From Streptococcus mitis (GTDB taxonomy: Bacteria > Bacillota > Bacilli > Lactobacillales > Streptococcaceae), in NCBI RefSeq assembly GCF_002860865.1, contig NZ_PKIE01000006.1, positions 39,976-103,975 on the forward strand: a stretch of 64,000 bases of DNA. Reading direction: 5' to 3'. The position numbers and the translations under genes are program-made. A model generated the notes under the pieces. It searched no databases. It was not told the origin of the DNA and was given only the letters and a program-made list of their open reading frames with translations. Within the stretch, counting starts at the first letter, position 1. Each line of letters starts with the position of its first letter. This document shows positions 45,906-57,382 of this stretch, piece after piece.

Positions 45906-47786
45906 TTAGCTATTATAAAAATTTTGTACATACCTTTCCACTTCTTTTTCCATAGATTGAATCTCACCAATATCCCATCTATTTTTTTTAGAAGTTATCT
46001 TTGCCATCATCTGTAATTTTAAACTCTGACGATGGAATATCCCTTCTCTTTCCCATTGCTCTAATTTAGCCTCTGGATAGGAGTTGCCAAACCGGGAATT
46101 CTGACTATCGGTAATGATACAAAGATTACCAAAGGAGTGTAAAAATTCCGCAGGTAATTGGCTTTCTCCATCCTGTCCATTTGGATTCTGAGGATACCAA
46201 TGCTCTATGGAGCGACGATAAGCAAATTTGAAATGATCAAAATTAATATCCTTGTACTCTTTCTCTAATTCGGCACGATTTTTCCACAAAACATAATCCA
46301 CAAAGTTAAAAGCATAAACAGGAATTGCACCATATTTTTTGATACTTTTATCTTCGGTAAACAATCTTTCCTCAGCATATCTCACTGCCATTTTTTCAAG
46401 AAAATCCTTAAACTGACTAGCAAATTCTGTTTGATTTAACTCTTCAATATGGTTAAACAAGAATTGCAAGATTTCATATAACCAACGACTATCACGATTG
46501 GCCGTAAAGGTCACAGCAAACATAGATTGAAGGAGGATAATGTTTTTGTTTAAATTGTCAAAAGTATTGTTTTGATAATTAATTCGAACATATTTCCATC
46601 CTCCATTTTCATTTCGTTGATATGTCTCATGCTTACCTCGCTTGATTTGCCATTCGGTTTCATTTTCTAATTGGACATTTTTTACGATAAGCGTATCAAA
46701 TATATGCTTCATAGTCAGAAGTAGTTGCCCAAATTGTTGAACCCATTCTCTATCTCGTCGTTCAATTTCAAAAATTTTCAATAATTTTTTATCATCAAAT
46801 GTAGTTTCGTCATTTCCTTCCATGATGAAAAAAACTTGAAGTAAAAATGTTGGAAAATCAATTACAGTTGTATAATTTGAAATATCTGCTCCATTATTTA
46901 CTAAGCTATTACTTTCATATTTTGTCTGAGTAAGTACATCTAGTAAACTTCGTTGCTCAATTTTTTTTACTCTTATTTTCTCAAATACACTTTCCAATTT
47001 GAAGTTAGTAAATTCTTTACCAAAAATTTTCTCCCCCTCTTCATCAGTATTGTTTGGTCTACTTCGGATGTGAAAAGTTTTTATTACCGGCTTATCAAAC
47101 TCTGCACAGGCATCCCAAATTCTTGCAAACTTTTGCGCCATTTCTTGATCTGTACCGAACTTAGCCATCATTTGCGCCTTAAGAATCTCATGAGCCTCTA
47201 GTTGTTCTCCTCGAGAGTTGAAACGTTCGAAATAAAGATTCAAATCTAAATCTTCAGGAAGTATACTCCGAAAAATGATGACATTCTCAAAAAGATAATC
47301 AACGAAAGACTGAGGATTAAGCTGGCGCTCCTCTAGCACTTTTTTCAATGCGTCTTTAGCATATCCGTAGCCTCTAGTCAGCTCATTTTCATCATCCTCT
47401 AAAATTTTTTTCTTGGCAAATAAGTCTTGAATATTCTTATTTGATTTCTTCCTAGCTGGGAAGGTAAGATTGACAGCTTTCAATCTATCAAAACCAAACT
47501 CATGCTTCAAAGCTAAGGCAATCAAATTAAGGGCTGTTGTCCGTTGTTGCCCATCTATGATTTTGAAAATGCCATTCTCTTTATTAACGACTAATGTTCC
47601 AATATAGTAATTGTCTCTATTTTTATAGTAATTGTCTCTATTTTCTTGAAAAGCATCTGCTACGTCGTTCAATAACTGCTCAATTTCATCATAAGTCCAA
47701 GCAAAATTTCTCTGATAAAGAGGAATAGCATAGGTATCTTCATTTAACAAACGATTAACTGATAAGCTTATATGTGTTTCTACCAT
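45906..47786 (-). CDS. DUF262/DUF1524 protein, GmrSD/SspE-like
   Basis: A 626-aa protein. The N-terminal DUF262 domain has IPLYQRNFAWTYDEIEQLL (about 21-39) and IIDGQQRTTAL (about 76-86), the ParB-like nucleotide-binding motif. The C-terminal DUF1524 region has YRRSIEHWYPQNP and HSFGNLCIITDSQNSRFGN, a His-Asn-like nuclease core. Such proteins (GmrS+GmrD, SspE) cut modified or foreign DNA using a nucleotide. Near the N-terminus a seven-residue unit (RDNYYKN) is duplicated. Upstream stop/start overlap with the other DUF262 gene shows coupling. Role in defence is inferred. Confidence 0.88.
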   Translation of the reverse strand: MVETHISLSVNRLLNEDTYAIPLYQRNFAWTYDEIEQLLNDVADAFQENRDNYYKNRDNYYIGTLVVNKENGIFKIIDGQQRTTALNLIALALKHEFGFDRLKAVNLTFPARKKSNKNIQDLFAKKKILEDDENELTRGYGYAKDALKKVLEERQLNPQSFVDYLFENVIIFRSILPEDLDLNLYFERFNSRGEQLEAHEILKAQMMAKFGTDQEMAQKFARIWDACAEFDKPVIKTFHIRSRPNNTDEEGEKIFGKEFTNFKLESVFEKIRVKKIEQRSLLDVLTQTKYESNSLVNNGADISNYTTVIDFPTFLLQVFFIMEGNDETTFDDKKLLKIFEIERRDREWVQQFGQLLLTMKHIFDTLIVKNVQLENETEWQIKRGKHETYQRNENGGWKYVRINYQNNTFDNLNKNIILLQSMFAVTFTANRDSRWLYEILQFLFNHIEELNQTEFASQFKDFLEKMAVRYAEERLFTEDKSIKKYGAIPVYAFNFVDYVLWKNRAELEKEYKDINFDHFKFAYRRSIEHWYPQNPNGQDGESQLPAEFLHSFGNLCIITDSQNSRFGNSYPEAKLEQWEREGIFHRQSLKLQMMAKITSKKNRWDIGEIQSMEKEVERYVQNFYNS

Positions 47787-49090
47787 TTATCTTTTTCCTC
47801 TTCTATAATCTTGTCCACAGTATAATTTTCAAATAATTCTCTATCTATCTTTATCATGAAATCATTCGGAGTGACAGCATGAGATAAAAGTTGAAATAGC
47901 TTTTGAACTTCTTTTTGTCTAAACCTTCCGCCAGCAGCATAGTTCCCAACCGTCGCATCATATATGGCTTTAGACTTAACTCGAGGGTAGTAAGACCAAA
48001 TAAACAAGGTCTCTACTATCTCCTTTGATAGCTCCTCTTTTCCAAATCTATCTGCGAAAAGCGAGCAAATATTTAGGAATATATTGTGACATTTAAGATA
48101 GCGTCCTTTTGAGCTATTGTAAATGTTCAACATACCTTTTGGGTAAGCTACATTTTTTTCTTCCCCTTCAGGTTCATCAGAAAATCCTAACTCTGCATTT
48201 AAAAAATCTTTATGTTCTTTAATAGTTCCATGAGCAGATTCAATATACTCAAAAAATTTACTTCCATCAATGATTGGCATAGTAATGGACATGGGAAGAT
48301 TTTCAATATGACGATACAATTCTAGATATGGAAAGTTCTGATTCAAATCAACGCCTTTAAAATCGTCAATAAAATCCTCTGTAAAACGGAGATAAGAGCC
48401 ATAACGCTTGTTTGTTAATCCTGTCTCTCCTCGCGACCAACGTCTCATACGAAAAAGATGTTTATCAAACAACTCTTTGAGACTTAACTCTTTATCCTCT
48501 ACAAATTGCTCCCACTTTTCAACAATTCTTTCATCTTCGGTATCTTCCTTGCGAAGATGATAGGATTTGAGCAAATCATGAGGTTCTAGAGATTTTCCAC
48601 GATTATTCTGAGAATCAAATAACTGAAAGGCTTCTGATAATCGTTCTTGGGGCATAGTAATCACAGAGACAGCACAATTCTCTAATAAAAAGTTGCAAAT
48701 ATCTTTTGCCTCATTTTCGCCAACTAATTGAGTTAAATTTTTCCACTCATTATAATTTTCACTCGCATGATAGCAAGATATCTCTCCAAATTCTTCAGCA
48801 CTCAACAGTTGATTAGCACCCTTATAATTCTCTAAATCATCTAACGAATGAAGAAACAAAGAAATTGAAATTAGCCGTTGCTGTCCATCGACAATATCAT
48901 ATCCATCATTTTCATGTAAGATAACGGAACCAATCTGATATTCCTTTTTCCCCATAGCATCTCGTAAATCATAAAAAAGATTACGGATATGTTTTCTGTT
49001 CCATTTATATGGCCTTTGATAAGAAGGAATCCGCAAACCCTCTTCTTTCAATAGTTCTCCAACCTTTTTAGAAGTAAATTGAATAGTCAT
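47780..49090 (-). CDS. DUF262 protein without DUF1524 end
   Basis: A 436-aa protein with RIPSYQRPYKWNRKHIRNLF (about 19-38) and DIVDGQQRLISISLFL (about 65-80), and the FDSQNNRGKSLEPHDLLK motif (like FERFNSRGEQLEAHEILK in its partner). The C-terminal half is unassigned. No HNH motif is seen. It overlaps the start of the DUF1524 partner by 7 bases, so the two are probably subunits or paired effectors of one system. It begins 7 bases after the WYL regulator stop. Confidence 0.85.
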   Translation of the reverse strand: MTIQFTSKKVGELLKEEGLRIPSYQRPYKWNRKHIRNLFYDLRDAMGKKEYQIGSVILHENDGYDIVDGQQRLISISLFLHSLDDLENYKGANQLLSAEEFGEISCYHASENYNEWKNLTQLVGENEAKDICNFLLENCAVSVITMPQERLSEAFQLFDSQNNRGKSLEPHDLLKSYHLRKEDTEDERIVEKWEQFVEDKELSLKELFDKHLFRMRRWSRGETGLTNKRYGSYLRFTEDFIDDFKGVDLNQNFPYLELYRHIENLPMSITMPIIDGSKFFEYIESAHGTIKEHKDFLNAELGFSDEPEGEEKNVAYPKGMLNIYNSSKGRYLKCHNIFLNICSLFADRFGKEELSKEIVETLFIWSYYPRVKSKAIYDATVGNYAAGGRFRQKEVQKLFQLLSHAVTPNDFMIKIDRELFENYTVDKIIEEEKDKW

Positions 49091-49097
49091 TTTATCC

Positions 49098-50051
49098 TCA
49101 TCTATTATATTTATCTAGCATTTCTTGAACTGTTTGCTTCATATCCTCTACTAAAATCCGAGGAGACAAAACAGTAACTGCTTCCCCTTGCCCCAACAAC
49201 CAGCGTTTAAGCCCCGGTGTGTGTTGACTTTCAAACTTAAAATGAGTCCAGTTGCCATTTTTCCCAACTATTTTTGCATTTGGAAATTGATCCATCACAA
49301 TAGTCGGATCGTACAAATACTCGATTTCAATACTGATTTTCTTCCCGATAAAAGCATCTACTCTCTCGTTACGAATGTCACCATCTCTAAATTTATTTCG
49401 ATAAGAAATAGAGGGTTTCTCTATACTACTAAGAGTCCATGACTGGATACGGTCTACTCTTAAAGTAATATAAGTAGCATGTTTCAACTGGTAGACAACT
49501 AGATAGAAATAATGACTATCATAATAAAGAGAGACTGGTAAAACAGTCTGCCTCTTAGAAGACTCAGAATAAGGTTTTTGATAGATAATATCTAGAACCT
49601 GTTCATTCAAAATGGCTTCTGATAAATTCCAAATTTTCTCGATTCTATTTTGTTGATCCGTTAAGGGAGCATAGTTCAGCTTTTCACTGCCAATAATCTG
49701 CTCAATTTCTTTCTGATCATCACGGGGAACTAATACCAGTAAATTATTTAGTAAGCTAGCAATTTCTGGTCTGTTCAGTGCTCGATTTTCCAATAAAATC
49801 TTTGAAATAACGAGTATATCCTTTTTATTAAAAACTGACTTACTTGCTAAACAATACTTATTCGTTTTACGGTTATAAAGCAAATCTCCACTATAACTGG
49901 TGTTACTAGATAAAATATCACGGAGTAGCGAAAAATCTCTCTGTATCGTCTTTTCGCTAACCTCAAATTCCTGAGCCAGTTGCTTTTTTCCTAACGGAGT
50001 CCCAAACTGTAAACGTAAAAAAATCGTTAGCAGTCTCTCTTGATCATTCAT
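49098..50051 (-). CDS. WYL-domain transcription regulator
   Basis: A 317-aa protein with an N-terminal winged helix (LGKKQLAQEFEVSEKTIQRDFSLLRD, about 18-43) and a WYL-type ligand-sensing domain in the middle (DIIYQKP ... PVSLYYDSHYFYLVVYQLK), plus a C-terminal extension. WYL proteins often regulate defence systems and may sense nucleic acid or nucleotide ligands. As first gene of the WYL-DUF262-DUF262 unit it is the probable regulator. Confidence 0.88.
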   Translation of the reverse strand: MNDQERLLTIFLRLQFGTPLGKKQLAQEFEVSEKTIQRDFSLLRDILSSNTSYSGDLLYNRKTNKYCLASKSVFNKKDILVISKILLENRALNRPEIASLLNNLLVLVPRDDQKEIEQIIGSEKLNYAPLTDQQNRIEKIWNLSEAILNEQVLDIIYQKPYSESSKRQTVLPVSLYYDSHYFYLVVYQLKHATYITLRVDRIQSWTLSSIEKPSISYRNKFRDGDIRNERVDAFIGKKISIEIEYLYDPTIVMDQFPNAKIVGKNGNWTHFKFESQHTPGLKRWLLGQGEAVTVLSPRILVEDMKQTVQEMLDKYNR

Positions 50052-50158
50052 TTGCAGTCCTTCTACATATTATTCAAACAATATTATTTCTAGTACATTA
50101 TTATCACTTCTATAGTCTAACTAGCACTTTATATTCAAAACGATTAAAGCAAAATAAA

Positions 50159-50680
50159 CTATCCCTTAGATGATTTCAACTGTACCACTATGCCAGATTC
50201 GAAGAACTCAACTACGGATTCAGGCATATTTTTTAAGTCTTCGGGTAAGCAGTCTGAATATACAATGAAGAGTTTTCTTCTTTTCTTATTCTCTTTGAAT
50301 TGCTGCATCCAGTATTCCTGTACCCTTTGATCAGCCTCTCCCAAAAATTGAACTCCATTCAGAAAAATCAAATCATACTCTGTATAATCCATTTGCGGTT
50401 TTATCCATTGACTATGTTTAGAAAAAATCAAATTATCTCTCACTCGATAATATGCAAGTGATGCTATTGGAGTAGCAGGTTTTATTTTAGTTAACGTATA
50501 AAACAAATGCCATCTGTCAGTCTCTGAAATACCGCAAATGTAAATACATTGAGAATCTTCTTTTAAGTCTATTTGTGGGAATCCGGTCCAATCACTTCCA
50601 TCATCTTTCAAGCCTTTTTCAAAATTATAAATTTCCTCTTCAATTGACACATTCGAATCTAAAATTCCTTGATCCACCAT
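50159..50680 (-). CDS. degenerate DnaA/Hda-like AAA+ protein, 173 aa
   Basis: No close family recalled, but the order of motifs matches the DnaA/Hda ATPase core: QCIYICGISETDRWHLFYTL stands where the P-loop with GKTHLL would be, YDLIFLNGVQFL matches Walker B (VLLIDDIQFL), DQRVQEYWMQQFKENKKRRKLFIVYSDCLPEDL matches the following helix and sensor I region, and VVEFFESGIVVQL resembles DRLRSRFEWGLI. The P-loop lysine and both Walker B acidic residues are missing, so it should not hydrolyse ATP. Separate promoter; possibly a replication-binding partner or decoy. Confidence 0.7.
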   Translation of the reverse strand: MVDQGILDSNVSIEEEIYNFEKGLKDDGSDWTGFPQIDLKEDSQCIYICGISETDRWHLFYTLTKIKPATPIASLAYYRVRDNLIFSKHSQWIKPQMDYTEYDLIFLNGVQFLGEADQRVQEYWMQQFKENKKRRKLFIVYSDCLPEDLKNMPESVVEFFESGIVVQLKSSKG

Positions 50681-50712
50681 ATTATACTCTCTTTTCTATT
50701 ATTTTTAAGAGA

Positions 50713-50750
50713 ATTATAACAAATCAAGTGGACATATTTTGTCCACTTGA
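50713..50750 (-). promoter_or_regulatory. 11-bp inverted repeat behind polC and ahead of the DnaA-like gene
   Basis: TCAAGTGGACA (50724-50734) and TGTCCACTTGA (50740-50750) are perfect arms. Directly inside the downstream flank is TTATAAT (minus strand, 50713-50719). It can be a terminator of polC with only a short T run, or an operator of the gene that follows. Confidence 0.5.
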
Positions 50751-50767
50751 TCAAAATAAGCAATTTT

Positions 50768-53700
50768 TTAAAACAACTCATCAAACAAACTTAACTGGTT
50801 ATCCTCTGGCATATTGCCGAGAATGCCCATTTCATCCATCTTTTCAACCAAGGTTGATGAGAGTCCACCACGCTTGCGTAGTTCTGTTTTAGAAAGGAAT
50901 TCTCCCTCTTCACGCGCTCGCACTAACTGCTTGGCAACGTTCTCTCCCAGACCATCCATTGCTACAAATGGCGGAATAAGGGTATCCCCATCGATGAGGA
51001 ACTCTGTCGCCTGACTACGATAGAGATCGAGTTTGCCAAACTTGAAACCACGTTCCCACATTTCATTAACAATCTCAAGAGTTGTATAGAGATCGATTTC
51101 CACATTAGAGGCTTCATTGTTCTTCCGTTTTTCAGAGATTTCTTCCATTCTGCGCTTGATAGCATCCAAGCCCGCACCCATGGTCTTAATATCAAAAGCC
51201 TTGGCACGAATGGAGAAGTAAGCACAGTAATAATAAATTGGATGATGAACCTTAAAGTAAGCCACACGCAAGGCCATCATAACGTAGGCTGCCGCATGGG
51301 CTTTAGGGAACATGTACTTAATTTTCCCACAGGACTCGATATACCACTCTGGCACCTTATTTGCCTTCATGGCTTCGATGTAGCCATTTCGCTCCTCTTC
51401 GGAAATCTTTAGCCACAAACCCTTACGTACCCGTTCCATGATGGTAAAGGCCATCTTAGGTTCGAGACCAGCATGCATGAGGTAAACCATGATGTCGTCC
51501 CGACAACCGATAACAGTCGATAGGTCAGCAATTCCTTGTTTAATCAAATCTTGAGCATTGCCCAGCCAAACGTCGGTACCGTGGGACAATCCAGATAGCT
51601 GAAGCAACTCCGCAAAAGTCGTCGGATGGGTTTCATCGACCATCCCACGGACAAAGTTGGTTCCAAACTCTGGAATCCCCAGCATACCCGTAGGCGTTCC
51701 TATTTGCTCAGGAGTCACGCCAAGCACATCAGTCCCAGAAAAGAGAGCCATAACTCCCTCGTCATCCATAGGGATTTCATTAGGGTCAATCCCAGACAAG
51801 TCTTGGAGCTTTCGAATCATAGTAGGATCATCATGTCCCAGTACATCGAGTTTGAGGACGTTCTCATCGATATCGTGGAAGTTAAAGTGAGTGGTCTGCC
51901 ATTCAGCGGTCACGTCATCCGCTGGATACTGGACAGGCGTAAAGTCGTAGACATCCATGTAGTTAGGAATAACAACGATTCCCCCCGGGTGTTGACCTGT
52001 CGTCCGCTTGACACCAGCAGCTCCCTGGGCTAGACGTTCCACCTCTGCATCACGATAAAACTTGCCATAATCTCGCTCGTAGCCCTTGACAAATCCATAG
52101 GCAGTCTTGGCAGCCACCGTACCAACCGTTCCTGCACGGAAGGCATATTCCTCACCAAAGATATCACGCACATCCAAGTGGGCGCTAGGCTGGTCTTCTC
52201 CCGAGAAGTTCAAGTCAATATCGGGAACCTTATCCCCATCAAAACCAAGGAAGGTCTCGAAAGGAATATCCTGCCCATTTTTACTGAGTTTGTGATCACA
52301 TTTTGGACAGTCCTTATTGGGCATATCAAATCCTGAACCATACGAACCATCGGTGATAAACTCACTATACTGACACTGACCACAGACATAGTGAGGAGAG
52401 AGAGGATTGACCTCTGTAATCCCAATCATGGTCGCAACAAAACTAGAACCGACAGACCCACGAGAACCAACCAAGTAACCCCGTTCATTAGAACGTTGTA
52501 CTAGCATCTGGGAAGCCAGATAAATCACAGCAAATCCATTCCCCAGAATGGATGTTAATTCTTTTTCAATCCGCAAATCAACAATATCTGGCAGCGGATT
52601 TCCATAAATCTCAAAAGCTTTCTTATAGGTCAACTCAGCAACTGTTTCTTCAGCCTTGTCGATGAAAGGCGTGTACAAGTCCCCCTTAACTACCTCAACA
52701 GGCTCAAAGATATCTGCCAAGGCATTGGTGTTTTCAATAACCAGTTTACGAGCCAGTTCCTCTCCCAAGAAGGCAAATTCATCCAACATTTCATTAGTCG
52801 TTCTAAAATGAGCCTTTGGAAGTGGTGCCGGTTGGGCATGTTCTCCATGACCGATAGTTCGGTTAATCATCGCCCCCTGGCCTAGACTACGGATGATAAT
52901 TTCACGATAAATCTCTTCTTCCGGTTCGATATAATGGACATTTCCCGTAGCCAGAACAGGCTTGCCAAGACGGTCTCCCACCTCTATCAAACTCTTGATA
53001 ATGGTCTGGAGTTCTTCCATATCCTTAACCTGCTCCTTGGCAATCAAGGGAGCATAGATAGCTGGTGGCATGACCTCGATAAAGTCATAATACTTGGCCA
53101 CCTCAACCGCCGCATCCACACCTTGGGAAACGACTGCGTCAAAAACTTCACCTTCAGAGCATGCTGAACCTAAAATTAGACCTTCCCGATGGGCATCTAA
53201 AACCGTTCTCGGAATCCGTGGTACCCCTTCAAAGTACTTGGTATTGGACAGAGAAACCAGTTTAAAGATATTTTTTAGACCTACCTGATTCTTGACATAA
53301 ATAGTCGCATGTTTAATTCGAGCTTTTTTATAAGAATCTGGACTAATCAAATCAATATTGAGTCTAGCTAGATCGGTCACACCATGTTTTTCTGCCACCT
53401 CTTTGATAAAAATGAAAAGCAGGCGACCAGTCGCTTCCGCATCGTAATTGGCCATGTGGTGATGTTCCAAAGCCACACCAAATCGCTTGGTCAAAGGCCC
53501 CAAACCATGACGCTTATACTCAGGATAAAGGTTTCTAGCAAACTCCAGCGTATCAATCACTGGCTGACTAATCTTAGGCAGACCATGACGCTCATAGTTG
53601 GCATTCATAAAGCCAACGTCAAAGGTCGCATTGTGGGCGACTAGGACAGTATCCTGGCAAAATTCTTGGAATTCTTGTAAAACTTGTTCCAGTGGTTTGG

Positions 53701-55159
53701 CATTTTTGACATGATCATCTGTAATTCCAGTCAACTCCGTGGTAAAAGCTGACAAGGGATGCCCAGGATTAATAAATTCATCAAATTCAGCAATGACATT
53801 CCCCTTGTACATCTTAGAAGCCGCAACCTGAATCAAGTCATTATAGATAGCTGATAGACCTGTCGTTTCCACATCAAAAACCACATAGGTCGCTTCTGAT
53901 AAGTCCATCTCCACTTCGTTATAAACGATAGGAACACGATCCTCAACGATATTGGCTTCCATTCCATAGATCAGCTGGATTCCCGCTTTTTTGGCCGCCT
54001 TATAGCCGTGTGGGAAGGACTGGACATTCCCGTGGTCCGTGATGGCAACCGCCTTGTGTCCCCACTTAGCAGCTGTCGCAACGATTTCCTCTACTTCTGG
54101 CAGAGCATCCATGGTCGACATATTAGTATGAGCATGAAACTCAACCCGACGCTCACCTTCTGGCATCAAATCCTTCCGCTCATAGTGAACAACTTCCTGC
54201 ACATCCTGCACGTTCATAGTCAAATCGCGTGTGAAGTTATTCATCTCCACATTCCCACGTACTCGGAGCCAAGAATTCTTCTTGATGAGGTCAAATTTCT
54301 GAGCCTCTTCCTCATTTTTAACCCACTTTTGCATAGAAAAACTTGAAGTGTAGTCCGTCATTTTAAAATTGATTAAAACACGACCTGTTCTAGTCACTTT
54401 TTGCTCTACATCAAAAACAACCCCTTCAAAGACCAAACGATTTTCCTCCGTCGTCACTTCGATCATAGGAGTAATCTCTGCCTTATCCAGCTTTGGTTTA
54501 GCTGCAGCTTTTTTGGCTTGAAAATCAAAGGCTGGTTTCTCTTCCACTGGAGGTGGTGCCATCTGTTCCAGTTGCTCCATAGCACGGAGCGCTTCCTCAT
54601 TGGCAGCTTGAACAATCTGCTCATTTTCAGCATGAAAGGCCTCTTCTTGCTTTTGGGTCAGCACATCATTTTTCTCTACTTGACAATTAAAAGTTGGAAA
54701 GCCAAATTTTTCAAGTTGTTTAGCTAAATTAGGAAGATGATTCTTCTTAAAATGTTCCTTATCAATCGCCTCAGATCCTTCAATAAATAGCTGATTGCCC
54801 TCCGCACGAACTTGCAAATTTTGATAAAGGGACTTAAAACCTTGACTAGCACATGGGCCTTCAGAAAAAGCCTCCCTATAGTAGGACTGCAAGAGCTGAT
54901 TTGAAAATTCTTGAGACCGAGCCTTGATTTCGAAAACAGCTTTATTCCCTGTCTTAGAAAATTCTTCGCTCAAACCTTTCTTTAATTCTAAAAAAATTTC
55001 AATCGGTAAAATATTAGAAAATACGAAATGAAACTCCCATACCTTACTAATTTTATGAACCACAACTCGCTCAATATCAGCATGTGATAAAGCAGATGCC
55101 TGTCTCATCTCAGCAGGCATCCCCAGTTGATTCATCAAAATTTCAAAACTATTTGACAT
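50768..55159 (-). CDS. polC: DNA polymerase III PolC
   Basis: Replicative polymerase of Gram-positive bacteria, 1463 aa. N-terminal OB-fold region, PHP domain ([14 protein letters not shown]), 3'-5' exonuclease ([17 protein letters not shown], about 415; [15 protein letters not shown]), polymerase palm ([15 protein letters not shown] with metal Asp), zinc fingers ([15 protein letters not shown]), and C-terminal fingers. Complete. It starts after GAGGAAAATGA. Neighbour fusA lies 104 bases upstream with its own terminator between. Confidence 0.97.
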   Translation of the reverse strand: MSNSFEILMNQLGMPAEMRQASALSHADIERVVVHKISKVWEFHFVFSNILPIEIFLELKKGLSEEFSKTGNKAVFEIKARSQEFSNQLLQSYYREAFSEGPCASQGFKSLYQNLQVRAEGNQLFIEGSEAIDKEHFKKNHLPNLAKQLEKFGFPTFNCQVEKNDVLTQKQEEAFHAENEQIVQAANEEALRAMEQLEQMAPPPVEEKPAFDFQAKKAAAKPKLDKAEITPMIEVTTEENRLVFEGVVFDVEQKVTRTGRVLINFKMTDYTSSFSMQKWVKNEEEAQKFDLIKKNSWLRVRGNVEMNNFTRDLTMNVQDVQEVVHYERKDLMPEGERRVEFHAHTNMSTMDALPEVEEIVATAAKWGHKAVAITDHGNVQSFPHGYKAAKKAGIQLIYGMEANIVEDRVPIVYNEVEMDLSEATYVVFDVETTGLSAIYNDLIQVAASKMYKGNVIAEFDEFINPGHPLSAFTTELTGITDDHVKNAKPLEQVLQEFQEFCQDTVLVAHNATFDVGFMNANYERHGLPKISQPVIDTLEFARNLYPEYKRHGLGPLTKRFGVALEHHHMANYDAEATGRLLFIFIKEVAEKHGVTDLARLNIDLISPDSYKKARIKHATIYVKNQVGLKNIFKLVSLSNTKYFEGVPRIPRTVLDAHREGLILGSACSEGEVFDAVVSQGVDAAVEVAKYYDFIEVMPPAIYAPLIAKEQVKDMEELQTIIKSLIEVGDRLGKPVLATGNVHYIEPEEEIYREIIIRSLGQGAMINRTIGHGEHAQPAPLPKAHFRTTNEMLDEFAFLGEELARKLVIENTNALADIFEPVEVVKGDLYTPFIDKAEETVAELTYKKAFEIYGNPLPDIVDLRIEKELTSILGNGFAVIYLASQMLVQRSNERGYLVGSRGSVGSSFVATMIGITEVNPLSPHYVCGQCQYSEFITDGSYGSGFDMPNKDCPKCDHKLSKNGQDIPFETFLGFDGDKVPDIDLNFSGEDQPSAHLDVRDIFGEEYAFRAGTVGTVAAKTAYGFVKGYERDYGKFYRDAEVERLAQGAAGVKRTTGQHPGGIVVIPNYMDVYDFTPVQYPADDVTAEWQTTHFNFHDIDENVLKLDVLGHDDPTMIRKLQDLSGIDPNEIPMDDEGVMALFSGTDVLGVTPEQIGTPTGMLGIPEFGTNFVRGMVDETHPTTFAELLQLSGLSHGTDVWLGNAQDLIKQGIADLSTVIGCRDDIMVYLMHAGLEPKMAFTIMERVRKGLWLKISEEERNGYIEAMKANKVPEWYIESCGKIKYMFPKAHAAAYVMMALRVAYFKVHHPIYYYCAYFSIRAKAFDIKTMGAGLDAIKRRMEEISEKRKNNEASNVEIDLYTTLEIVNEMWERGFKFGKLDLYRSQATEFLIDGDTLIPPFVAMDGLGENVAKQLVRAREEGEFLSKTELRKRGGLSSTLVEKMDEMGILGNMPEDNQLSLFDELF

Positions 55160-55217
55160 TCATTTTCCTCACATTATTCTCCTACTATTTTACCATATTT
55201 AGAGGTATTTTCTAAAG

Positions 55218-55248
55218 ACAAAAGGAAGCCACTAAGTGACTTCCTTCT
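55218..55248 (-). terminator. terminator of fusA
   Basis: On the minus strand AAGGAAGTCAC and GTGGCTTCCTTTT pair after the fusA stop. Confidence 0.85.
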
Positions 55249-55262
55249 AGAGTGAGGACTGA

Positions 55263-57344
55263 TTAGTCTTCACCTTTGTTTTTCTTAATGATCTCTTCTT
55301 GTACTGACTTAGGTACATCTTCGTAGTGGTCAAATACCATCATGAATGTACCACGTCCTTGAGATGCAGAACGAAGAACTGTTGCGTAACCGAACATTTC
55401 AGCAAGCGGAACGTAAGCACGAACGATTTGGCTGTTACCGTGTGCTTCCATACCATCAACACGTCCACGACGAGCAGTTACGTGCCCCATAACATCACCA
55501 AGATTTTCTTCTGGAACAGTGATTGTTACAAGCATCATTGGTTCAAGGATAGCTGGTTGTGCTGATTTAGCAGCTTCTTTAAGAGCAAGTGAAGCCGCAA
55601 TCTTGAAGGCAGTTTCAGATGAGTCGACATCGTGGTATGAACCGTCGTAAAGCTTAGCTTTAACGTCAACCATTGGGTAACCTGCAAGAACACCGTTAGC
55701 CATAGATTCTACCAAACCTTTTTCAACCGCTGGGATAAATTCACGCGGAACCACACCACCAACGATTGCGTTTTCGAATTCGAATCCTTTACCTTCTTCG
55801 TTTGGAGTAAATTCAATCCATACATCACCAAATTGACCTTTACCACCAGACTGACGTTTGAAGAATCCACGTGCTTGAGTAGAAGCACGGAATGTTTCAC
55901 GGTAAGATACTTGAGGAGCACCTACGTTCGCTTCAACTTTGAACTCACGACGCATACGGTCAACAAGGACGTCAAGGTGAAGCTCACCCATACCTGAGAT
56001 AACTGTTTCACCAGTTTCAACGTTTGTTTCAACGCGGAATGTTGGATCTTCTTCAGCCAATTTTTGAAGGGCGATACCCATCTTATCTTGGTCAGCTTTA
56101 GATTTTGGCTCAACCATCAATTGGATAACTGGTTCTGGAACGTTGATTGACTCAAGGATGATTTTAGCTTTTTCATCTGTCAATGAGTCACCAGTTGTAG
56201 TATCTTTCAAACCAACGGCAGCAGCGATATCACCTGAGTAAACAGTGTCGATTTCTTGACGGCTGTTAGCGTGCATTTGAAGGATACGTCCGATACGTTC
56301 ACGTTTACCTTTAGAAGTGTTCAATACGTAAGAACCTGATTGAAGCACACCTGAGTAAACACGGAAGAATGTCAAACGACCTACGAATGGGTCAGTCATG
56401 ATCTTGAAGGCAAGAGCTGCAAATGGCTCTTCGTCAGATGCTGGACGAGTTTCTTCAGCGTCTGTATCTGGGTTAATACCTTTGATTGCTGGGATATCAA
56501 GTGGGCTTGGAAGGTAGTCAATAACCGCATCAAGCATCAATTGAACACCTTTATTCTTGAAGGCTGAACCACACAATACTGGGAAGAATTCAACGTTGAT
56601 AGTCGCTTTACGGATACCAGCTTTCAATTCTTCGTTAGTGATTTCTTCACCTTCGAGGTATTTCATCATCAATTCTTCGTCAGTTTCAGCAACTGCTTCA
56701 ATCAATTTTTCACGGTATTCTTGAGCTTGGTCAAGGTATTCAGCTGGGATGTCTTCTTCAAGGATATCTGTACCAAGGTCGTTAGTATAGATTTCAGCTT
56801 TCATCTTGATCAAGTCGATGATACCACGGAAGTCATCTTCAGAACCGATTGGCAATTGGATTGGATGTGCATTTGCTTGAAGACGATCGTGAAGTGTGCT
56901 TACAGAGTAAAGGAAGTCAGCACCGATTTTGTCCATTTTGTTGGCAAATACGATACGTGGAACTCCATACTCAGTTGCTTGACGCCAAACTGTTTCAGTT
57001 TGAGGTTCAACACCTGATTGTGAGTCAAGAACGGTAACAGCACCATCCAATACACGAAGAGAACGCTGTACTTCGATTGTGAAGTCCACGTGTCCTGGTG
57101 TGTCGATAATGTTTACGCGGTGGTTGTCCCATTGAGCTGTTGTCGCAGCAGATGTGATAGTGATACCACGTTCTTGCTCTTGCTCCATCCAGTCCATTTG
57201 TGACGCACCTTCGTGAGTTTCACCGATTTTGTGGATTTTACCAGTGTAGTAAAGAATACGCTCAGTAGTTGTTGTTTTACCAGCATCGACGTGAGCCATG
57301 ATACCGATATTACGAGTTTTTTCAAGTGAAAATTCGCGTGCCAT
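55263..57344 (-). CDS. fusA: elongation factor G
   Basis: Translocase GTPase of 693 aa. GTP motifs: [20 protein letters not shown] (G1), DTPGHVDFT (G3) and NKMDK (G4). The remaining EF-G domains follow in order, with [11 protein letters not shown] and [18 protein letters not shown]. Target of fusidic acid. The typical str operon order rpsL-rpsG-fusA is kept. It has its own promoter and a terminator between it and rpsG. Confidence 0.98.
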   Translation of the reverse strand: MAREFSLEKTRNIGIMAHVDAGKTTTTERILYYTGKIHKIGETHEGASQMDWMEQEQERGITITSAATTAQWDNHRVNIIDTPGHVDFTIEVQRSLRVLDGAVTVLDSQSGVEPQTETVWRQATEYGVPRIVFANKMDKIGADFLYSVSTLHDRLQANAHPIQLPIGSEDDFRGIIDLIKMKAEIYTNDLGTDILEEDIPAEYLDQAQEYREKLIEAVAETDEELMMKYLEGEEITNEELKAGIRKATINVEFFPVLCGSAFKNKGVQLMLDAVIDYLPSPLDIPAIKGINPDTDAEETRPASDEEPFAALAFKIMTDPFVGRLTFFRVYSGVLQSGSYVLNTSKGKRERIGRILQMHANSRQEIDTVYSGDIAAAVGLKDTTTGDSLTDEKAKIILESINVPEPVIQLMVEPKSKADQDKMGIALQKLAEEDPTFRVETNVETGETVISGMGELHLDVLVDRMRREFKVEANVGAPQVSYRETFRASTQARGFFKRQSGGKGQFGDVWIEFTPNEEGKGFEFENAIVGGVVPREFIPAVEKGLVESMANGVLAGYPMVDVKAKLYDGSYHDVDSSETAFKIAASLALKEAAKSAQPAILEPMMLVTITVPEENLGDVMGHVTARRGRVDGMEAHGNSQIVRAYVPLAEMFGYATVLRSASQGRGTFMMVFDHYEDVPKSVQEEIIKKNKGED

Positions 57345-57382
57345 GAGGTTTGTTTCTCCTATTTATTTTTGATTTCTATTCT

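Noticed and set aside
51626-54727. Several plus-strand frames of 60-135 codons inside polC
   Set aside because: All antisense to polC, with no domain and no ribosome binding site.
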